Shown here: positions 35,586 through 44,758 of the stretch, one piece after another | Numbering within the stretch: position 1 is the first letter of the stretch | Layout: the number at the start of each line of letters is the position of its first letter | Origin: Clostridia bacterium | GTDB taxonomy: Bacteria > Bacillota > Clostridia > Oscillospirales > Acutalibacteraceae | Assembly (NCBI GenBank): GCA_017461235.1 | Contig: JAFTYU010000036.1 | Span: forward strand, 78,629-142,628 | DNA: 64,000 nt | Direction of reading: 5' to 3' | The notes under the pieces: generated by a model | Told to the model about the DNA's origin: nothing | Databases searched by the model: none | The model's input: the letters and a program-made list of their open reading frames with translations, nothing else | Position numbers and translations under genes: made by a program

Positions 35586-37698
35586 TGTCATCTTCCTGTG
35601 TTTTTTTAGCATTTTTGCGGGGTGCCTTGAATGAATAACCGCAAGTTTTATCGGGGCAAGTAATCAGACCGCCCTTACCCTTGAACAAGGACTTACCGCA
35701 TTTAGGACAATTTTCACCCGTAGGCTTATCCCATGTCATAAAGTTACAGTTAGGATAATTGTCGCAACCGTAGAACTGGAAGCCTTTTTTCGACTTTTTG
35801 CCGATAACTTTACCACCACATTCGGGGCAAACCGCATTTGTTTCTTCAACAAGGGGCTTTGTAGTTTTGCATTCAGGATAACCGGGGCAAGCAAGGAATT
35901 TGCCGTAACGGCCTGTTTTGACAACCATATTCCTGCCGCAGTTCTCACATTTAATATCAGTAATATCTTCCTGAAGTTGAATTTTCTGACCCTGCATATC
36001 ATTCTTCGCCTTGGAAAGAGCGCCTTCAAGGTCATCATAAAATTCGCGAAGCATTTCTACATAATTGCATTTACCTTCATCTATTTCGTCAAGCTTTGTT
36101 TCCATAGAGGCGGTGAATTTTGTATTAACGATTTTCTGGAAACGTTCTTTAAGAAGTGCGGTTGTAGCACAACCGAGTTCAGTAGCCTTAAGAAGTTTGC
36201 CGTCACGCTTTACATATTCTCTCTTAATAATTGTACTTACAATTGAAGCATAAGTACTGGGTCTGCCCACGCCTGTTTCTTCAAGTGTCTTGATAAGTGA
36301 TGCCTCGGTATAGTGTGCAGGGGGTTGTGTGAAATGCTGATTGCCCGAAAGCTCTTTAAGCTTTACTGTCTCGCCTGCTTTGATTTCAGGGAATGTGCCT
36401 GCACTGTCACCGTCATCAACGGCATCTTCATAAAGGGCAGTGAAACCGTCGAACTTTATGGAATAACCGCTTGCTGAGAAAATACAGAAGCCATCTGTAC
36501 CCGCTTTCTCTGCTTTGATTTCAACTTTAACCGTATCCTGTACACAAGGAGCCATAAGGCTTGCCACGTATCTGCACCAGATAAGATTATAGAGTTTGTA
36601 CTGGTCATTTGTAAGGCTCTTTTTTGCAATTTGGGGTGTAATAGCCACATTTGCAGGACGGATTGCCTCGTGACCGTCTTGTGCATTTGATCTTGTTTTA
36701 AAATATCTGGGTTTATCAGGTAGGTATTTTGCACCGTAATTTGAAGAAATAAAAGCATTTGTAGCTGATCTTGCTTCTTCAGATATACGTAATGAGTCTG
36801 TTCTCATATATGTTATGAGACCTGTCATACCGTAACCTTCAACATCTATACCTTCGTAAAGCTCCTGAGCAATTTTCATTGTCTTTTGTGCCTGGAAGTT
36901 AAGTTTGCGTGAAGCATCCTGCTGCATTGATGAAGTTATGAAAGGTGGTGAAGGTTGTTTTTTTCTTGTTCCTTTTTTTACCGAAGCAGCGGTATAATCT
37001 GCACCATCAAGTCTTGCAAGGTACATATCTGACTGCTGTTTGTTTTCAATCTTAACCTTGCCGTTTTCATCACCGGTAAGAGATGCGGTAAAGGTTCTTC
37101 TGCCTGATGCGAATTTAGCATCAATTGACCAATATTCTTCAGGATTGAATTTTGCAATCTCATCTTCTCTGTCAACGATAAGACGTACCGCAACACTCTG
37201 AACACGACCAGCTGAAAGACCACGTCTGATTTTTTGTGAAATAAAGGGACTGAGTCTGTAACCAACAAGTCTGTCAAGAATACGGCGTGCCTGCTGAGCG
37301 TCAACAAGACCCATATCAACAACTTCGGGGTTGCTTATACCGCGTTTAACGCTTGTTTCGTTAATTTCATTGAATTTAACTCTGTTCTTTTCATTTAAAT
37401 CAAGGCCTAAAACCGTTGCAAGATGCCACGAAATAGCCTCTCCCTCACGGTCCGGGTCAGTTGCGAGATAAACGGCATCACTTTTGCCAACGCGCTCTTT
37501 AAGCTCTTTAACAAGCTTTTCCTTACCTTTGATAATTGCATATTTAGGGGCAAAATTATTTTTAACCTCAACGTTAAGTTTTGCTGCAGGCAAATCTCTG
37601 ATATGTCCCATAGATGCTACAACATCATAATCATTACCGAGATATTTTTTGATTGTCTTTGCCTTTGCGGGAGACTCAACAATAACGAGTTTAGACAT
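35578..37698 (-). CDS. topA: DNA topoisomerase I
   Basis: This 706-aa type IA topoisomerase relaxes negative supercoils. The TOPRIM domain begins KLVIVESPAKAKTIKKYLG with DPDREGEAISWH. The active-site Tyr lies in GLITYMRTDSLRIS. Three C-terminal tetracysteine zinc modules (CENCGRN..., CPECGGK..., CPKCGKS...) bind single-stranded DNA. Length is normal. It lies directly downstream of dprA. Confidence 0.97.
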   Translation of the reverse strand: MSKLVIVESPAKAKTIKKYLGNDYDVVASMGHIRDLPAAKLNVEVKNNFAPKYAIIKGKEKLVKELKERVGKSDAVYLATDPDREGEAISWHLATVLGLDLNEKNRVKFNEINETSVKRGISNPEVVDMGLVDAQQARRILDRLVGYRLSPFISQKIRRGLSAGRVQSVAVRLIVDREDEIAKFNPEEYWSIDAKFASGRRTFTASLTGDENGKVKIENKQQSDMYLARLDGADYTAASVKKGTRKKQPSPPFITSSMQQDASRKLNFQAQKTMKIAQELYEGIDVEGYGMTGLITYMRTDSLRISEEARSATNAFISSNYGAKYLPDKPRYFKTRSNAQDGHEAIRPANVAITPQIAKKSLTNDQYKLYNLIWCRYVASLMAPCVQDTVKVEIKAEKAGTDGFCIFSASGYSIKFDGFTALYEDAVDDGDSAGTFPEIKAGETVKLKELSGNQHFTQPPAHYTEASLIKTLEETGVGRPSTYASIVSTIIKREYVKRDGKLLKATELGCATTALLKERFQKIVNTKFTASMETKLDEIDEGKCNYVEMLREFYDDLEGALSKAKNDMQGQKIQLQEDITDIKCENCGRNMVVKTGRYGKFLACPGYPECKTTKPLVEETNAVCPECGGKVIGKKSKKGFQFYGCDNYPNCNFMTWDKPTGENCPKCGKSLFKGKGGLITCPDKTCGYSFKAPRKNAKKTQEDDNE

Positions 37699-37732
37699 TT
37701 AATTCATCCTTTCATTTTCACTAGTATATCAA

Positions 37733-38941
37733 TTACAATAATTTATATTTTTTACCTGCCGACTGTTCAACGGCGCCTGAAAGCTCAAGCTCCGTTAAAG
37801 ATGACAGAACAATATTCATTTTCATTCCCGTTACTCTGACGATATCATCAATATGCATTTCACCGTTCTTTAATGCTCCGAAAACCGTTTTTGCATCATC
37901 AGATACACCTTCTGGCGGTGTACTTTCAACCGGTTGAGCAGTCTGTACGGGATTTATAAAAGTTTTCTCAACTTTTGGTTCTTTTTTCGTTTTCGGCTTC
38001 CTGTAATCTACATACTTTACCGAATTCAAAGGTAGTACGGCTTTTTCGGAATCATACAAATCACCGTAAACATAATCGTACTCACTTAATATATCACTTG
38101 CGGAAAAAACGGGCTTTGCACCGTTTTTAATAAGGTGATTCGTACCGTCAAATGACGAACGGACAATATCACCGGGCACCGCAAAAACATCTTTACCCTG
38201 TTCAAGGGCGCAATTAGCGGTAATAAGCGAACCGCTTCTGATACCCGCCTCAATAACAACTACACCTAAGGCTACACCCGATATCAATCTGTTTCTTATG
38301 GGAAACGTTGAACGCGAAGGAGACGTAAAGGGTTGATACTCCGAAACAACTGCACCGTAGCGTGTTATTGCTCTCCTGAGCGCCGCATTTTCCTTAAGAT
38401 AATCGTAAGAAAGACCACAGCCTAAAAATGCAAGAGTCCTACCCTTTGCCAACATAGCGCCTGCGTGGGCTTCGCTGTCTATGCCCAATGCACCTCCGCT
38501 TACAATCGTCGCTCCCGCTTGTGCAAGTCTGTAAGAAAGCTTCTGTGCGGTCTCTATACCGTAACTGCTTGCGTTCCTTGTACCGACAATGCCTATAGAC
38601 AAAACATCCTTGAGCACTGTACAATCCCCCAAGCCGTAAAGAACCAGTGGTATATCTGATAAATTTTTAAATCTGTCGGGATAAAGCTCATTATCGGGTG
38701 TTATTATAGTGTAACCTTTCGAACTGCACTCTTTAAAGACCGCCGCAGTCTGGGATGGTGTTGAACTTTTCAAGGCATTTATCTTTTTCTCTGTGAACAA
38801 TCCCGACAGACGCCATTCGTCGGAACCGGCAAGATATAATTTTTCGGGAGTTTCAAAATACGACAGAATATCGGCAGTTTGCGCACCTGCGCCCAAAGCC
38901 GTCTGAAGCCATATCCAATACTCTGTCGGACAAACACTCAT
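37733..38941 (-). CDS. dprA: DNA-processing protein DprA
   Basis: This protein of about 402 aa loads RecA on incoming single-stranded DNA during transformation. The Rossmann-like core has GIVGTRNASSYGIE, SGGALGIDSEAHAGAM and the phosphate-binding ISGVALGVVVIEA. An N-terminal helix-hairpin region and a C-terminal winged-helix domain (from about residue 345) complete it. ATG 38941 overlaps the upstream stop (ATGA), while TTG 38956 is the longer alternative. Presence of dprA does not itself show competence. Confidence 0.94.
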   Translation of the reverse strand: MSVCPTEYWIWLQTALGAGAQTADILSYFETPEKLYLAGSDEWRLSGLFTEKKINALKSSTPSQTAAVFKECSSKGYTIITPDNELYPDRFKNLSDIPLVLYGLGDCTVLKDVLSIGIVGTRNASSYGIETAQKLSYRLAQAGATIVSGGALGIDSEAHAGAMLAKGRTLAFLGCGLSYDYLKENAALRRAITRYGAVVSEYQPFTSPSRSTFPIRNRLISGVALGVVVIEAGIRSGSLITANCALEQGKDVFAVPGDIVRSSFDGTNHLIKNGAKPVFSASDILSEYDYVYGDLYDSEKAVLPLNSVKYVDYRKPKTKKEPKVEKTFINPVQTAQPVESTPPEGVSDDAKTVFGALKNGEMHIDDIVRVTGMKMNIVLSSLTELELSGAVEQSAGKKYKLL

Positions 38942-39768
38942 CTCATCATTTCCCAAATCATAATCGAAGCCGCAGCAGCAGCGTTAAGGGATTCTGCTCT
39001 ACCCTTCATAGGAATCGTAACCGGCTCGCTCACAGCGCAAGTTTCAGCGCTTATACCATCACCTTCGTTACCTATTACCGTAACCACACCGCCGCTCATA
39101 TCAGCATCGGTGATTTTTGTAGCACCACTGTCAGGAACACCTGCATATATTTTCATTCCGTTTTCGGACAAAGATGAAAGAAGTAACGGTAAATCATCCG
39201 TTTGCACAACATCAAGTCTGAAAAGAGACCCCATAGCCGCCCTTTGCGACTTAGGATTGTATATATCGCAACCACCACTGACAATAACGCCGTTAAGTCC
39301 GACAGCCTCGGCAGTCCTGACAACGGCACCGAAGTTTGACGGATTTGAAACATTATCCAAGGCAATATATTTCCCATTGTATTTTATTTTACCTATATTT
39401 GTTTTTTTGTCAAGCATTTTGCATATACAGAAAACCCCTTGCGGATTCTTTGTATCTCCCAGTTTTTCAGCCACTTCTTCGCTCACGCAAAAGCAACGCG
39501 CAGAAACCTTTTCCACACAGCTGATATACTCGGAATATTTAGTCATTGCCTTTTCTGTAACGTAGAGTTCATATATCTGTACACCGCTTAACGCGGCATC
39601 CGCACAAAGTCTTGCTCCTTCAATAAAAAACAGACCTTGTGATTTTCTGAAATTATCTTTATCACGCAATTTCACCGCAAATTTAACGCGGTCATTGTTT
39701 TTGCTTGTGATTTTTTCCGTAACAATCTCTCCCTTTTTAAGTCCCGTAACGTTTAACTTAAAAAACAT
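38938..39768 (-). CDS. TrmH/SpoU family RNA 2'-O-methyltransferase
   Basis: The protein has the SPOUT fold of RNA 2'-O-ribose methyltransferases: an N-terminal substrate-binding domain (EKITSKNNDRVKFAVKLRD, FFIEGARL) and the knot motifs ALDNVSNPSNFGAVVRTA, IGNEGDGIS and IPMKGRAESLNAAAAAS. The only canonical start, ATG 39768, has no ribosome site and lies inside the tail of the rplT terminator. Homologues begin at about the EKITSK segment, where AAGGGAG is followed by ATT, GTT and ACG but no ATG, GTG or TTG. The real N-terminus is therefore uncertain (39726-39718). Confidence 0.85.
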   Translation of the reverse strand: MFFKLNVTGLKKGEIVTEKITSKNNDRVKFAVKLRDKDNFRKSQGLFFIEGARLCADAALSGVQIYELYVTEKAMTKYSEYISCVEKVSARCFCVSEEVAEKLGDTKNPQGVFCICKMLDKKTNIGKIKYNGKYIALDNVSNPSNFGAVVRTAEAVGLNGVIVSGGCDIYNPKSQRAAMGSLFRLDVVQTDDLPLLLSSLSENGMKIYAGVPDSGATKITDADMSGGVVTVIGNEGDGISAETCAVSEPVTIPMKGRAESLNAAAAASIMIWEMMR

Positions 39769-39799
39769 CTAACGCCCGACCGATATGCCGGCCGGGCGT
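39759..39799 (-). terminator. terminator after rplT
   Basis: A GC-rich stem (39772-39782 with 39789-39799, one mismatch, ACGCCCG/CGGGCGT) is followed on the minus strand by TAGATGTTTTTTAAG. It ends the infC-rpmI-rplT transcript. Confidence 0.88.
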
Positions 39800-39811
39800 A
39801 ATTAGTGATTA

Positions 39812-40165
39812 TTAAAGGGCTGCTTTTGCTTTTTCTACAAGAGCTGCAAAACCTTCGGGATCTGCAATCGCGATTTCAGAAAGCATTTTTCTGTTGAGTT
39901 CGATACCTGCTTTTTTGAGACCGTTGATAAATGTTGAATAGTTGATGCCATTCATTTTGCAAGCAGCAGAGATTCTTGTAATCCAAAGACGACGGAAATC
40001 TCTCTTTTTCTGTTTACGGCCGATATATGCATAGTTGCCACTTTTCATAACTGCCTGTTTAGCAGTTTTGAAAAGTTTGCTCTTTGAGCCATAATAGCCT
40101 TTAGCGAGTTTAAGAACTTTATTTCTTCTTTTGCGAGTCATCATCGCACCTTTTATACGTGCCAT
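39812..40165 (-). CDS. rplT: 50S ribosomal protein L20
   Basis: This 117-aa L20 is a primary 23S rRNA-binding protein and, in Firmicutes, the repressor of its own operon through the infC leader. It shows the conserved [20 protein letters not shown] and [15 protein letters not shown], then [17 protein letters not shown]. It is the last gene of infC-rpmI-rplT. Confidence 0.98.
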   Translation of the reverse strand: MARIKGAMMTRKRRNKVLKLAKGYYGSKSKLFKTAKQAVMKSGNYAYIGRKQKKRDFRRLWITRISAACKMNGINYSTFINGLKKAGIELNRKMLSEIAIADPEGFAALVEKAKAAL

Positions 40166-40191
40166 TTTAAGTTACCTCCGTTTACCGTTAA

Positions 40192-40389
40192 TTATTTATA
40201 AGGAATGAGACGTTTAATCTGCTTCTGATTTGTAACGTCTGCAACATTAGTCTTGCGAAGACCTCTTTTACGTTTTGTTGTCTTCTTGGTAAGGATGTGT
40301 GACTTGTTAGCATGAGCACGGATGGGCTTACCGTTTTTAGACATTTTGAAACGCTTTTTAGCGCCTGAGTGAGTTTTAATTTTGGGCAT
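40192..40389 (-). CDS. rpmI: 50S ribosomal protein L35
   Basis: The 65-aa L35 begins [20 protein letters not shown] and is highly basic, as expected. It lies between infC and rplT in the standard order, with a GGAGG ribosome site. Confidence 0.98.
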   Translation of the reverse strand: MPKIKTHSGAKKRFKMSKNGKPIRAHANKSHILTKKTTKRKRGLRKTNVADVTNQKQIKRLIPYK

Positions 40390-40413
40390 AATAAATCCTC
40401 CTTAATTTTGCAA

Positions 40414-40929
40414 TTACTTTGATGCTTTGGGAACAAGGAACATAAGCATTGAACGGCCTTCAAGCTTTGCGGCTTTCTCAACAGAACCTGTTTCTGAACA
40501 AGCCTCTGCAAAACGTTGCATAACATCAATACCGAGTTCGGTATGAGCCATCTCTCTGCCTCTGAAACGAATAGACACTTTAACCTTGTTGCCGTCACGC
40601 AAAAAGCGCAAAGCATGGTTTACTTTAGTGTTGAAGTCGCCTGTGTCGATATTCAAAGATAAACGAACCTCTTTGATTTCCATAACCTTCTGGTTCTTTT
40701 TTGCTTCCTTTTCGCGCTTTGCCTGTTCAAAACGGAACTTACCGTAGTCCATAATTTTGCATACTGGCGGATTAGCACCGGGAGCAATTTTAACAAGGTC
40801 AAGGTTGCTTTTCTCTGCCAATGTGAGAGCTTCTTTTGCAGACATAATGCCTATCTGCTCGCCCGTTGCAGAAATAACTCTGACTTCTTTATCTCTGATT
40901 TCCTCGTTGATTTGATTCTCCTTGCTGAT
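40414..40929 (-). CDS. infC: translation initiation factor IF-3, AUC start
   Basis: IF-3 prevents 50S joining and checks the start codon. The in-frame ATG at 40845 would drop the N-terminal domain. The frame continues upstream as INEEIRDKEVRVIS back to ATC 40929, giving 171 aa and the family N-terminus (I/M)SKENQINEEIRDKEVR. GGAGGTG lies 7 nt before this ATC. Non-AUG starts (AUU/AUC/AUA) are the known autoregulatory feature of infC, since IF-3 discriminates against them. C-terminal motifs include VSIRFRGREMAHTELG. Confidence 0.95.
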   Translation of the reverse strand: MSKENQINEEIRDKEVRVISATGEQIGIMSAKEALTLAEKSNLDLVKIAPGANPPVCKIMDYGKFRFEQAKREKEAKKNQKVMEIKEVRLSLNIDTGDFNTKVNHALRFLRDGNKVKVSIRFRGREMAHTELGIDVMQRFAEACSETGSVEKAAKLEGRSMLMFLVPKASK

Positions 40930-41073
40930 ACCTAAGCACCTCCAAAAAATATTAAAAGCTTGAACGGAAAATTCCGTTCAAGCCTAATACGCACTTGGTG
41001 CGCTGAAAAACCTTAAGCTATTGACCAAACAATGCACTCGTTTGGTGAGAACGGAACAGTTCTGCTTTATTGC
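40930..41073 (-). promoter_or_regulatory. infC-rpmI-rplT leader with terminator hairpin (L20-type attenuator)
   Basis: The leader of about 144 nt can form several hairpins (CCAAAC/GTTTGG near 41020-41045, GCGCACcaaGTGCGT near 40990-41005). It ends in a 12-bp stem (40958-40969 with 40972-40983) followed by TTTTTAATATTTTTT, just before the infC ribosome site. In Bacillus L20 represses this operon by attenuation in the leader. A comparable role here is likely but not shown. Confidence 0.72.
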
Positions 41074-41079
41074 TCAAAT

Positions 41080-41108
41080 ATAATATCAGTATTCTTCAGG
41101 TTTGTCAA
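41080..41108 (-). promoter_or_regulatory. sigma-A promoter of the infC operon
   Basis: On the minus strand TTGACA (41103-41108) and TATTAT (41080-41085) are 17 bp apart. Confidence 0.82.
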
Positions 41109-41123
41109 GCACTTTTTTAATTT

Positions 41124-42956
41124 TTATACTTCTTCTGCATCGGTGTTTTCAACATTGCCCGAATCGCCATCTGCAGCTTCGTCATCGCTTTCGGTTGTTT
41201 CTTCCGAAACATCTTCGGTAGTAGCTTCCGTTGTTGAAGCAAATTCACCGTAGTAATAGAGAACAATCGTATCCGTCGCAGAAAGTCTGCCGTCATTAGG
41301 TATAGCAGACCAGTCAGATGTTTCAGGGTCAACGTAAACCACTCTGTTAACTCTGTTTGAGTCGCTGAAGCTTGTAGCAACGTTGCTCATCTCGGTATCA
41401 ATAAATTTAAAACCGGCATCAGCAAGCTTATCTTTCGCATCCTGCAACAATAAGCCTTCAACATCAGGCACTTCCAAGCCATTACTGATTTTAAGGGTTA
41501 TCGTCTTGGGACTTAAAGAATTAACTTCCACGCCTGCATTAATGCTTTGCGAAATGATTTTACCGCGCTCCTGCTCACTGTCAACATACTCTGTCCTGAA
41601 ATTGAGCACCTTTTTATACTCGTCATCATCCTTGATATCATCATAGAACTTACCTACAAATTTAGGTATAGTTACACTGACAATACCGATTTCTGTTTGC
41701 TCATGCGTTGATTCAGCCTGTATTGAAATTTCATCGGTTGAAGTCTCGTTATCCTTATCATCGTTATTAGCACAGCCCTTGAAGCCTATAAGCACACCTA
41801 TGAGTACCGTAAGGCAAACTGCCGCACTGACCACAAAAGCTATAACGGCACCTTTTTTATGATTTTTTTCATCAGTCGGAGCATCAGAGTCATCATCAAT
41901 ATCAAGGAGCGGAGGCGCTGAAGGTGCTTCCGGCTCGTAAACGTCATCCTCTTCTTCATACATTGAAGGATACGCGTGTGAAGCAACGCCCGCTGCCGCA
42001 GGTGATGCAGAAAGTTCGTCTCTGAGTTGATCAACGTCCGTCGTTCTGTCCTGAGGCAGAATCTGCAAAGCGTTGACAAGAGCATTAATAACGTACGCGG
42101 GAAGTTGTTCTGCAAACTTTCCGGGTATCATTAATTTATCGTTTGTGAGCCTTGATGCGGCACTTATCGGAGTACTTCCTATAAGCGCTCTGTAAAGAAC
42201 CGCCGCAAAGGCATAAACATCGGTATAAGTACCTATACCGCTACTGAGACCATACTGTTCAACTGCCGCATAGCCCTCGTAAAGCTCACATTGCATACCG
42301 CTTTTTTCAGTACGCACATCAGCGATGCAATAACCTGTTATTCTCACTTTACCGTGAGTGTCAATAATAAGGTTTGTGGGCGAAATACCGCCGTGTATAA
42401 TTCCTGCAGAATGAAGTTCACCCAATGCGGAAAGCACGGGCATAAACAATACCCTTGCTTCATCCCACGATATGTAACCCTGCTCTTTTGCCAAAAGATA
42501 TTCGCGCAAAGACTGACCTTCGCCCAAAAACTCACTGACAGCGTAAACAGTGCCTAAATCTTCAAAAATATGCGTTGCAGGAGTCAATGCAGTAAAACCT
42601 TTAAGGGCAGAAAGCTTTCTCCACAGTTTAAGGAATGCATCTTTAGCATCAATGAACTCTGAAGCCTTACCAACATTCACAAGGCAATAGTTACCCTCGC
42701 CCCTTGACAGAAGCCCGGCAGGATAAAGCTCCCTTATACTTACGGGTTTCTTTGCTTCAAGGTCAAAGGCATTATATGTGTTACCTTCGGCATTGGAGCT
42801 GACAAGCTTTCCGATAAGATAACGTCCGCCTACAACTGTTTTCAAAGGAAGATACGGGTCTTTCTGCGGTTTACTGCTTTCATTGCGACAATAAGGACAA
42901 ACCGTATTGTTGCCGATTTTTCTCATACAACGTAAACACAATTTTTCCTTTTCCAT
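41124..42956 (-). CDS. membrane pseudokinase with zinc ribbon and PASTA repeats
   Basis: This 610-aa protein has, in order: an N-terminal zinc ribbon (Cys 7, 10, 20, 23), a Ser/Thr-kinase-like domain (about 43-315), an acidic linker, a membrane helix (about 369-392), and extracellular PASTA-like units (about 425-570) with an acidic tail. Kinase hallmarks are lost. The glycine loop is degenerate (KLVSSNAEGNTYNAF), the ATP lysine is Arg 75 (SIREL), HRD is HGG at 188-190, and DFG is GYC at 208-210. It probably senses wall fragments or acts as a scaffold without phosphotransfer. It lies directly after the coiled-coil gene. Confidence 0.82.
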   Translation of the reverse strand: MEKEKLCLRCMRKIGNNTVCPYCRNESSKPQKDPYLPLKTVVGGRYLIGKLVSSNAEGNTYNAFDLEAKKPVSIRELYPAGLLSRGEGNYCLVNVGKASEFIDAKDAFLKLWRKLSALKGFTALTPATHIFEDLGTVYAVSEFLGEGQSLREYLLAKEQGYISWDEARVLFMPVLSALGELHSAGIIHGGISPTNLIIDTHGKVRITGYCIADVRTEKSGMQCELYEGYAAVEQYGLSSGIGTYTDVYAFAAVLYRALIGSTPISAASRLTNDKLMIPGKFAEQLPAYVINALVNALQILPQDRTTDVDQLRDELSASPAAAGVASHAYPSMYEEEDDVYEPEAPSAPPLLDIDDDSDAPTDEKNHKKGAVIAFVVSAAVCLTVLIGVLIGFKGCANNDDKDNETSTDEISIQAESTHEQTEIGIVSVTIPKFVGKFYDDIKDDDEYKKVLNFRTEYVDSEQERGKIISQSINAGVEVNSLSPKTITLKISNGLEVPDVEGLLLQDAKDKLADAGFKFIDTEMSNVATSFSDSNRVNRVVYVDPETSDWSAIPNDGRLSATDTIVLYYYGEFASTTEATTEDVSEETTESDDEAADGDSGNVENTDAEEV

Positions 42957-42973
42957 GTTCTATGTCCTTATAA

Positions 42974-43528
42974 TCAGTCGTCAAATCTGGGTTTTGCGCT
43001 ACCACTATTCTGTGTCAAAGCATCTCTGACACTCTGACGAAGCTTTCTGATATCGTTAACACTCTTTGTGAGAGTTTCATCAGTATCTCTGATAATGGTT
43101 TCAACATAAGCACTTGCGTTTTTGCGGATGTCGTTTGACCATCTTTCTGCCTTATCCGTAATTTCACGAGCGTGAGTTTTAGCTTCTGCACGAACTGCAG
43201 CTGCTTCATCTCTTGCCTGCTGAAGGATACCGTCCGCAGCAGCTTTTGCTTCCTTTGTAATCTGGTGTTCTTCAATCATCAAATCTGCTCTCTGACGAGC
43301 CTTATCGACAATACCCTCTGCCTGTGCTTCGGCATCGTTAAGAATATCGCGTCTTTCCTGAGCAATCTTTTTAGCCTGAGTAATTTCAACAGGCATATTA
43401 AGACGAATATCTTCAATAAGTCTTGAAAGCTCCTCTTCATCGATAAGGAGTTTGGATGAGAAAGGCATAGTTTTAGCTTCAGCAATAAGTCTGTCAATGC
43501 TTTCAAGTGATGTTTCGATGTTACTCAT
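42974..43528 (-). CDS. DivIVA/V-ATPase-E-like coiled-coil protein
   Basis: This 184-aa, highly helical protein has long coiled-coil stretches rich in Ala, Glu, Lys and Arg (KAAADGILQQARDEAAAV, KTHAREITDKAERW). Similar Clostridia proteins next to coaD and rsmD are annotated as ATPase or DivIVA-like, but there is no P-loop. It may be a cell-division or envelope scaffold. It precedes the PASTA pseudokinase by 17 nt, which hints at a shared envelope role. No firm function. Confidence 0.68.
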   Translation of the reverse strand: MSNIETSLESIDRLIAEAKTMPFSSKLLIDEEELSRLIEDIRLNMPVEITQAKKIAQERRDILNDAEAQAEGIVDKARQRADLMIEEHQITKEAKAAADGILQQARDEAAAVRAEAKTHAREITDKAERWSNDIRKNASAYVETIIRDTDETLTKSVNDIRKLRQSVRDALTQNSGSAKPRFDD

Positions 43529-43560
43529 AATAATCGTTCCTTTCGTTTATCACAGAGCAG

Positions 43561-44049
43561 TTATTTTCTGCCCAGTCTTTTAATTATATCGTCACAAATT
43601 TCTTGGGGAACAAACTGGGTTATATCCCCGCCCAATCTGCAAACTTCCTTAACTACGCTGGAGCTCAAAAACATATGCTCCGCATTTGAAACCATAAAAA
43701 TTGTTTCCATCTCAGGATTAAGTCGCTGGTTAGTGAGTGCCTGACGGAATTCATCGTCATAGTCGGAAATAGCTCTCAAGCCTTTAACAACTGCAGATGC
43801 ACCTTTATCGCGCACATAATCCGCCAAAAGACCTGCATAAGTGTCAACACTGACATTGTCAAGGTCCTTAGTACAACGCTTTATAAACTCAACGCGCTCT
43901 TCGGTTGTGAAGCTGCCAACATCTTTGTTGAAGTTACGCATTACAACCACGATAACCTTGTCAAATAATTTTGATGACCTTGTAATGATGTCAAGATGAC
44001 CGATAGTCAACGGGTCAAAACTACCGGGACACACAACTGTTTTGCCCAT
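43561..44049 (-). CDS. coaD: phosphopantetheine adenylyltransferase
   Basis: This 162-aa enzyme catalyses the fourth step of coenzyme A synthesis. It has the nucleotidyltransferase motif CPGSFDPLTIGHLDII with T-x-G-H, the basic VVVMRNFNKD segment and FLSSSVVKEVCRLGGDI near the C-terminus. ATG 44049 follows AAAGG by 9 nt; TTG 44058 would overlap rsmD. It starts just after the rsmD stop in the standard rsmD-coaD order. Confidence 0.95.
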   Translation of the reverse strand: MGKTVVCPGSFDPLTIGHLDIITRSSKLFDKVIVVVMRNFNKDVGSFTTEERVEFIKRCTKDLDNVSVDTYAGLLADYVRDKGASAVVKGLRAISDYDDEFRQALTNQRLNPEMETIFMVSNAEHMFLSSSVVKEVCRLGGDITQFVPQEICDDIIKRLGRK

Positions 44050-44050
44050 A

Positions 44051-44587
44051 TCAAACAACCTTTCTGTAAACTGTCAAAGCAATTTTACCATACTTATAGC
44101 GTTTGGAAGTAAAGCCTTCGATAGTTTCGGGTAAAATTTCTTCTGCCGCACTTTCGCAAACAATAATACCGTTATCCGCAATATGAAGCCTGACTCTGTC
44201 AATTGCATCTTCCATCAAGCCCGCCCTGTATGGGGGATCAAGAAAGGCAATATCGTACCTTTCTGTTGTTCTGTCAAGATAGTCAAGCGAATTGCCGAGA
44301 ACTGTTTTTGCACAATTTCTGAACCCTGTGTTTTCAAGATTTTCTTCGGTTACATTAACAGAAGCCTTTGAAATATCGGTGAAAACTGCAAATTCGGCAC
44401 CGCGACTCAATGCCTCTATACCCAACTGACCGCAACCGCAGAACATATCAAGCACACGGCTGCCTTCAACATCAAACTGAATGATATTGAATATGGATTC
44501 TTTAACCTTATCCGTAGTGGGTCTTACACTGTCACCCTCAAGGGTCTTAAGGCGTCTTCCCCTTGCGGAACCTGTAATAACACGCAT
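44051..44587 (-). CDS. rsmD: 16S rRNA m2G966 methyltransferase RsmD
   Basis: This 178-aa SAM-dependent methyltransferase begins MRVITGSARGRRLKTLEG and has RPTTDKVKESIFNI, the SAM loop VLDMFCGCGQLGIEALSRG and the catalytic DPPY. It modifies the small-subunit rRNA. It is the first gene after a promoter and is followed at once by coaD. Confidence 0.95.
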   Translation of the reverse strand: MRVITGSARGRRLKTLEGDSVRPTTDKVKESIFNIIQFDVEGSRVLDMFCGCGQLGIEALSRGAEFAVFTDISKASVNVTEENLENTGFRNCAKTVLGNSLDYLDRTTERYDIAFLDPPYRAGLMEDAIDRVRLHIADNGIIVCESAAEEILPETIEGFTSKRYKYGKIALTVYRKVV

Positions 44588-44650
44588 AATTCAACATCCT
44601 TTCGTTTAATATCAGGGCACAAAAACACTTATAAACATATCATCAGTTTA

Positions 44651-44678
44651 TTATTACATTTATAAGTTTTTTTGTCAA
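44651..44678 (-). promoter_or_regulatory. probable promoter of the rsmD-coaD operon
   Basis: On the minus strand TTGACA (44673-44678) and TAATAA (44651-44656) are 16 bp apart, about 60 nt before rsmD. The -35 is consensus and the -10 is weaker. Confidence 0.55.
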
Positions 44679-44702
44679 GTTTTATTTGAATTATGCCACG
44701 CC

Positions 44703-44731
44703 TTGAATTCACATATTCATTATGTTAGAAT
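44703..44731 (+). promoter_or_regulatory. probable promoter of the Nudix gene
   Basis: TTGAAT (44703-44708) and TAGAAT (44726-44731) are 17 bp apart and 27 nt before the start codon. Confidence 0.6.
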
Positions 44732-44758
44732 ATATAAAAATTGTACGGAGCATAGAAT

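Noticed and set aside
40414-40845. infC starting at ATG 40845
   Set aside because: It would remove INEEIRDKEVR; the frame extends to an ATC with a good ribosome site, as known for infC.
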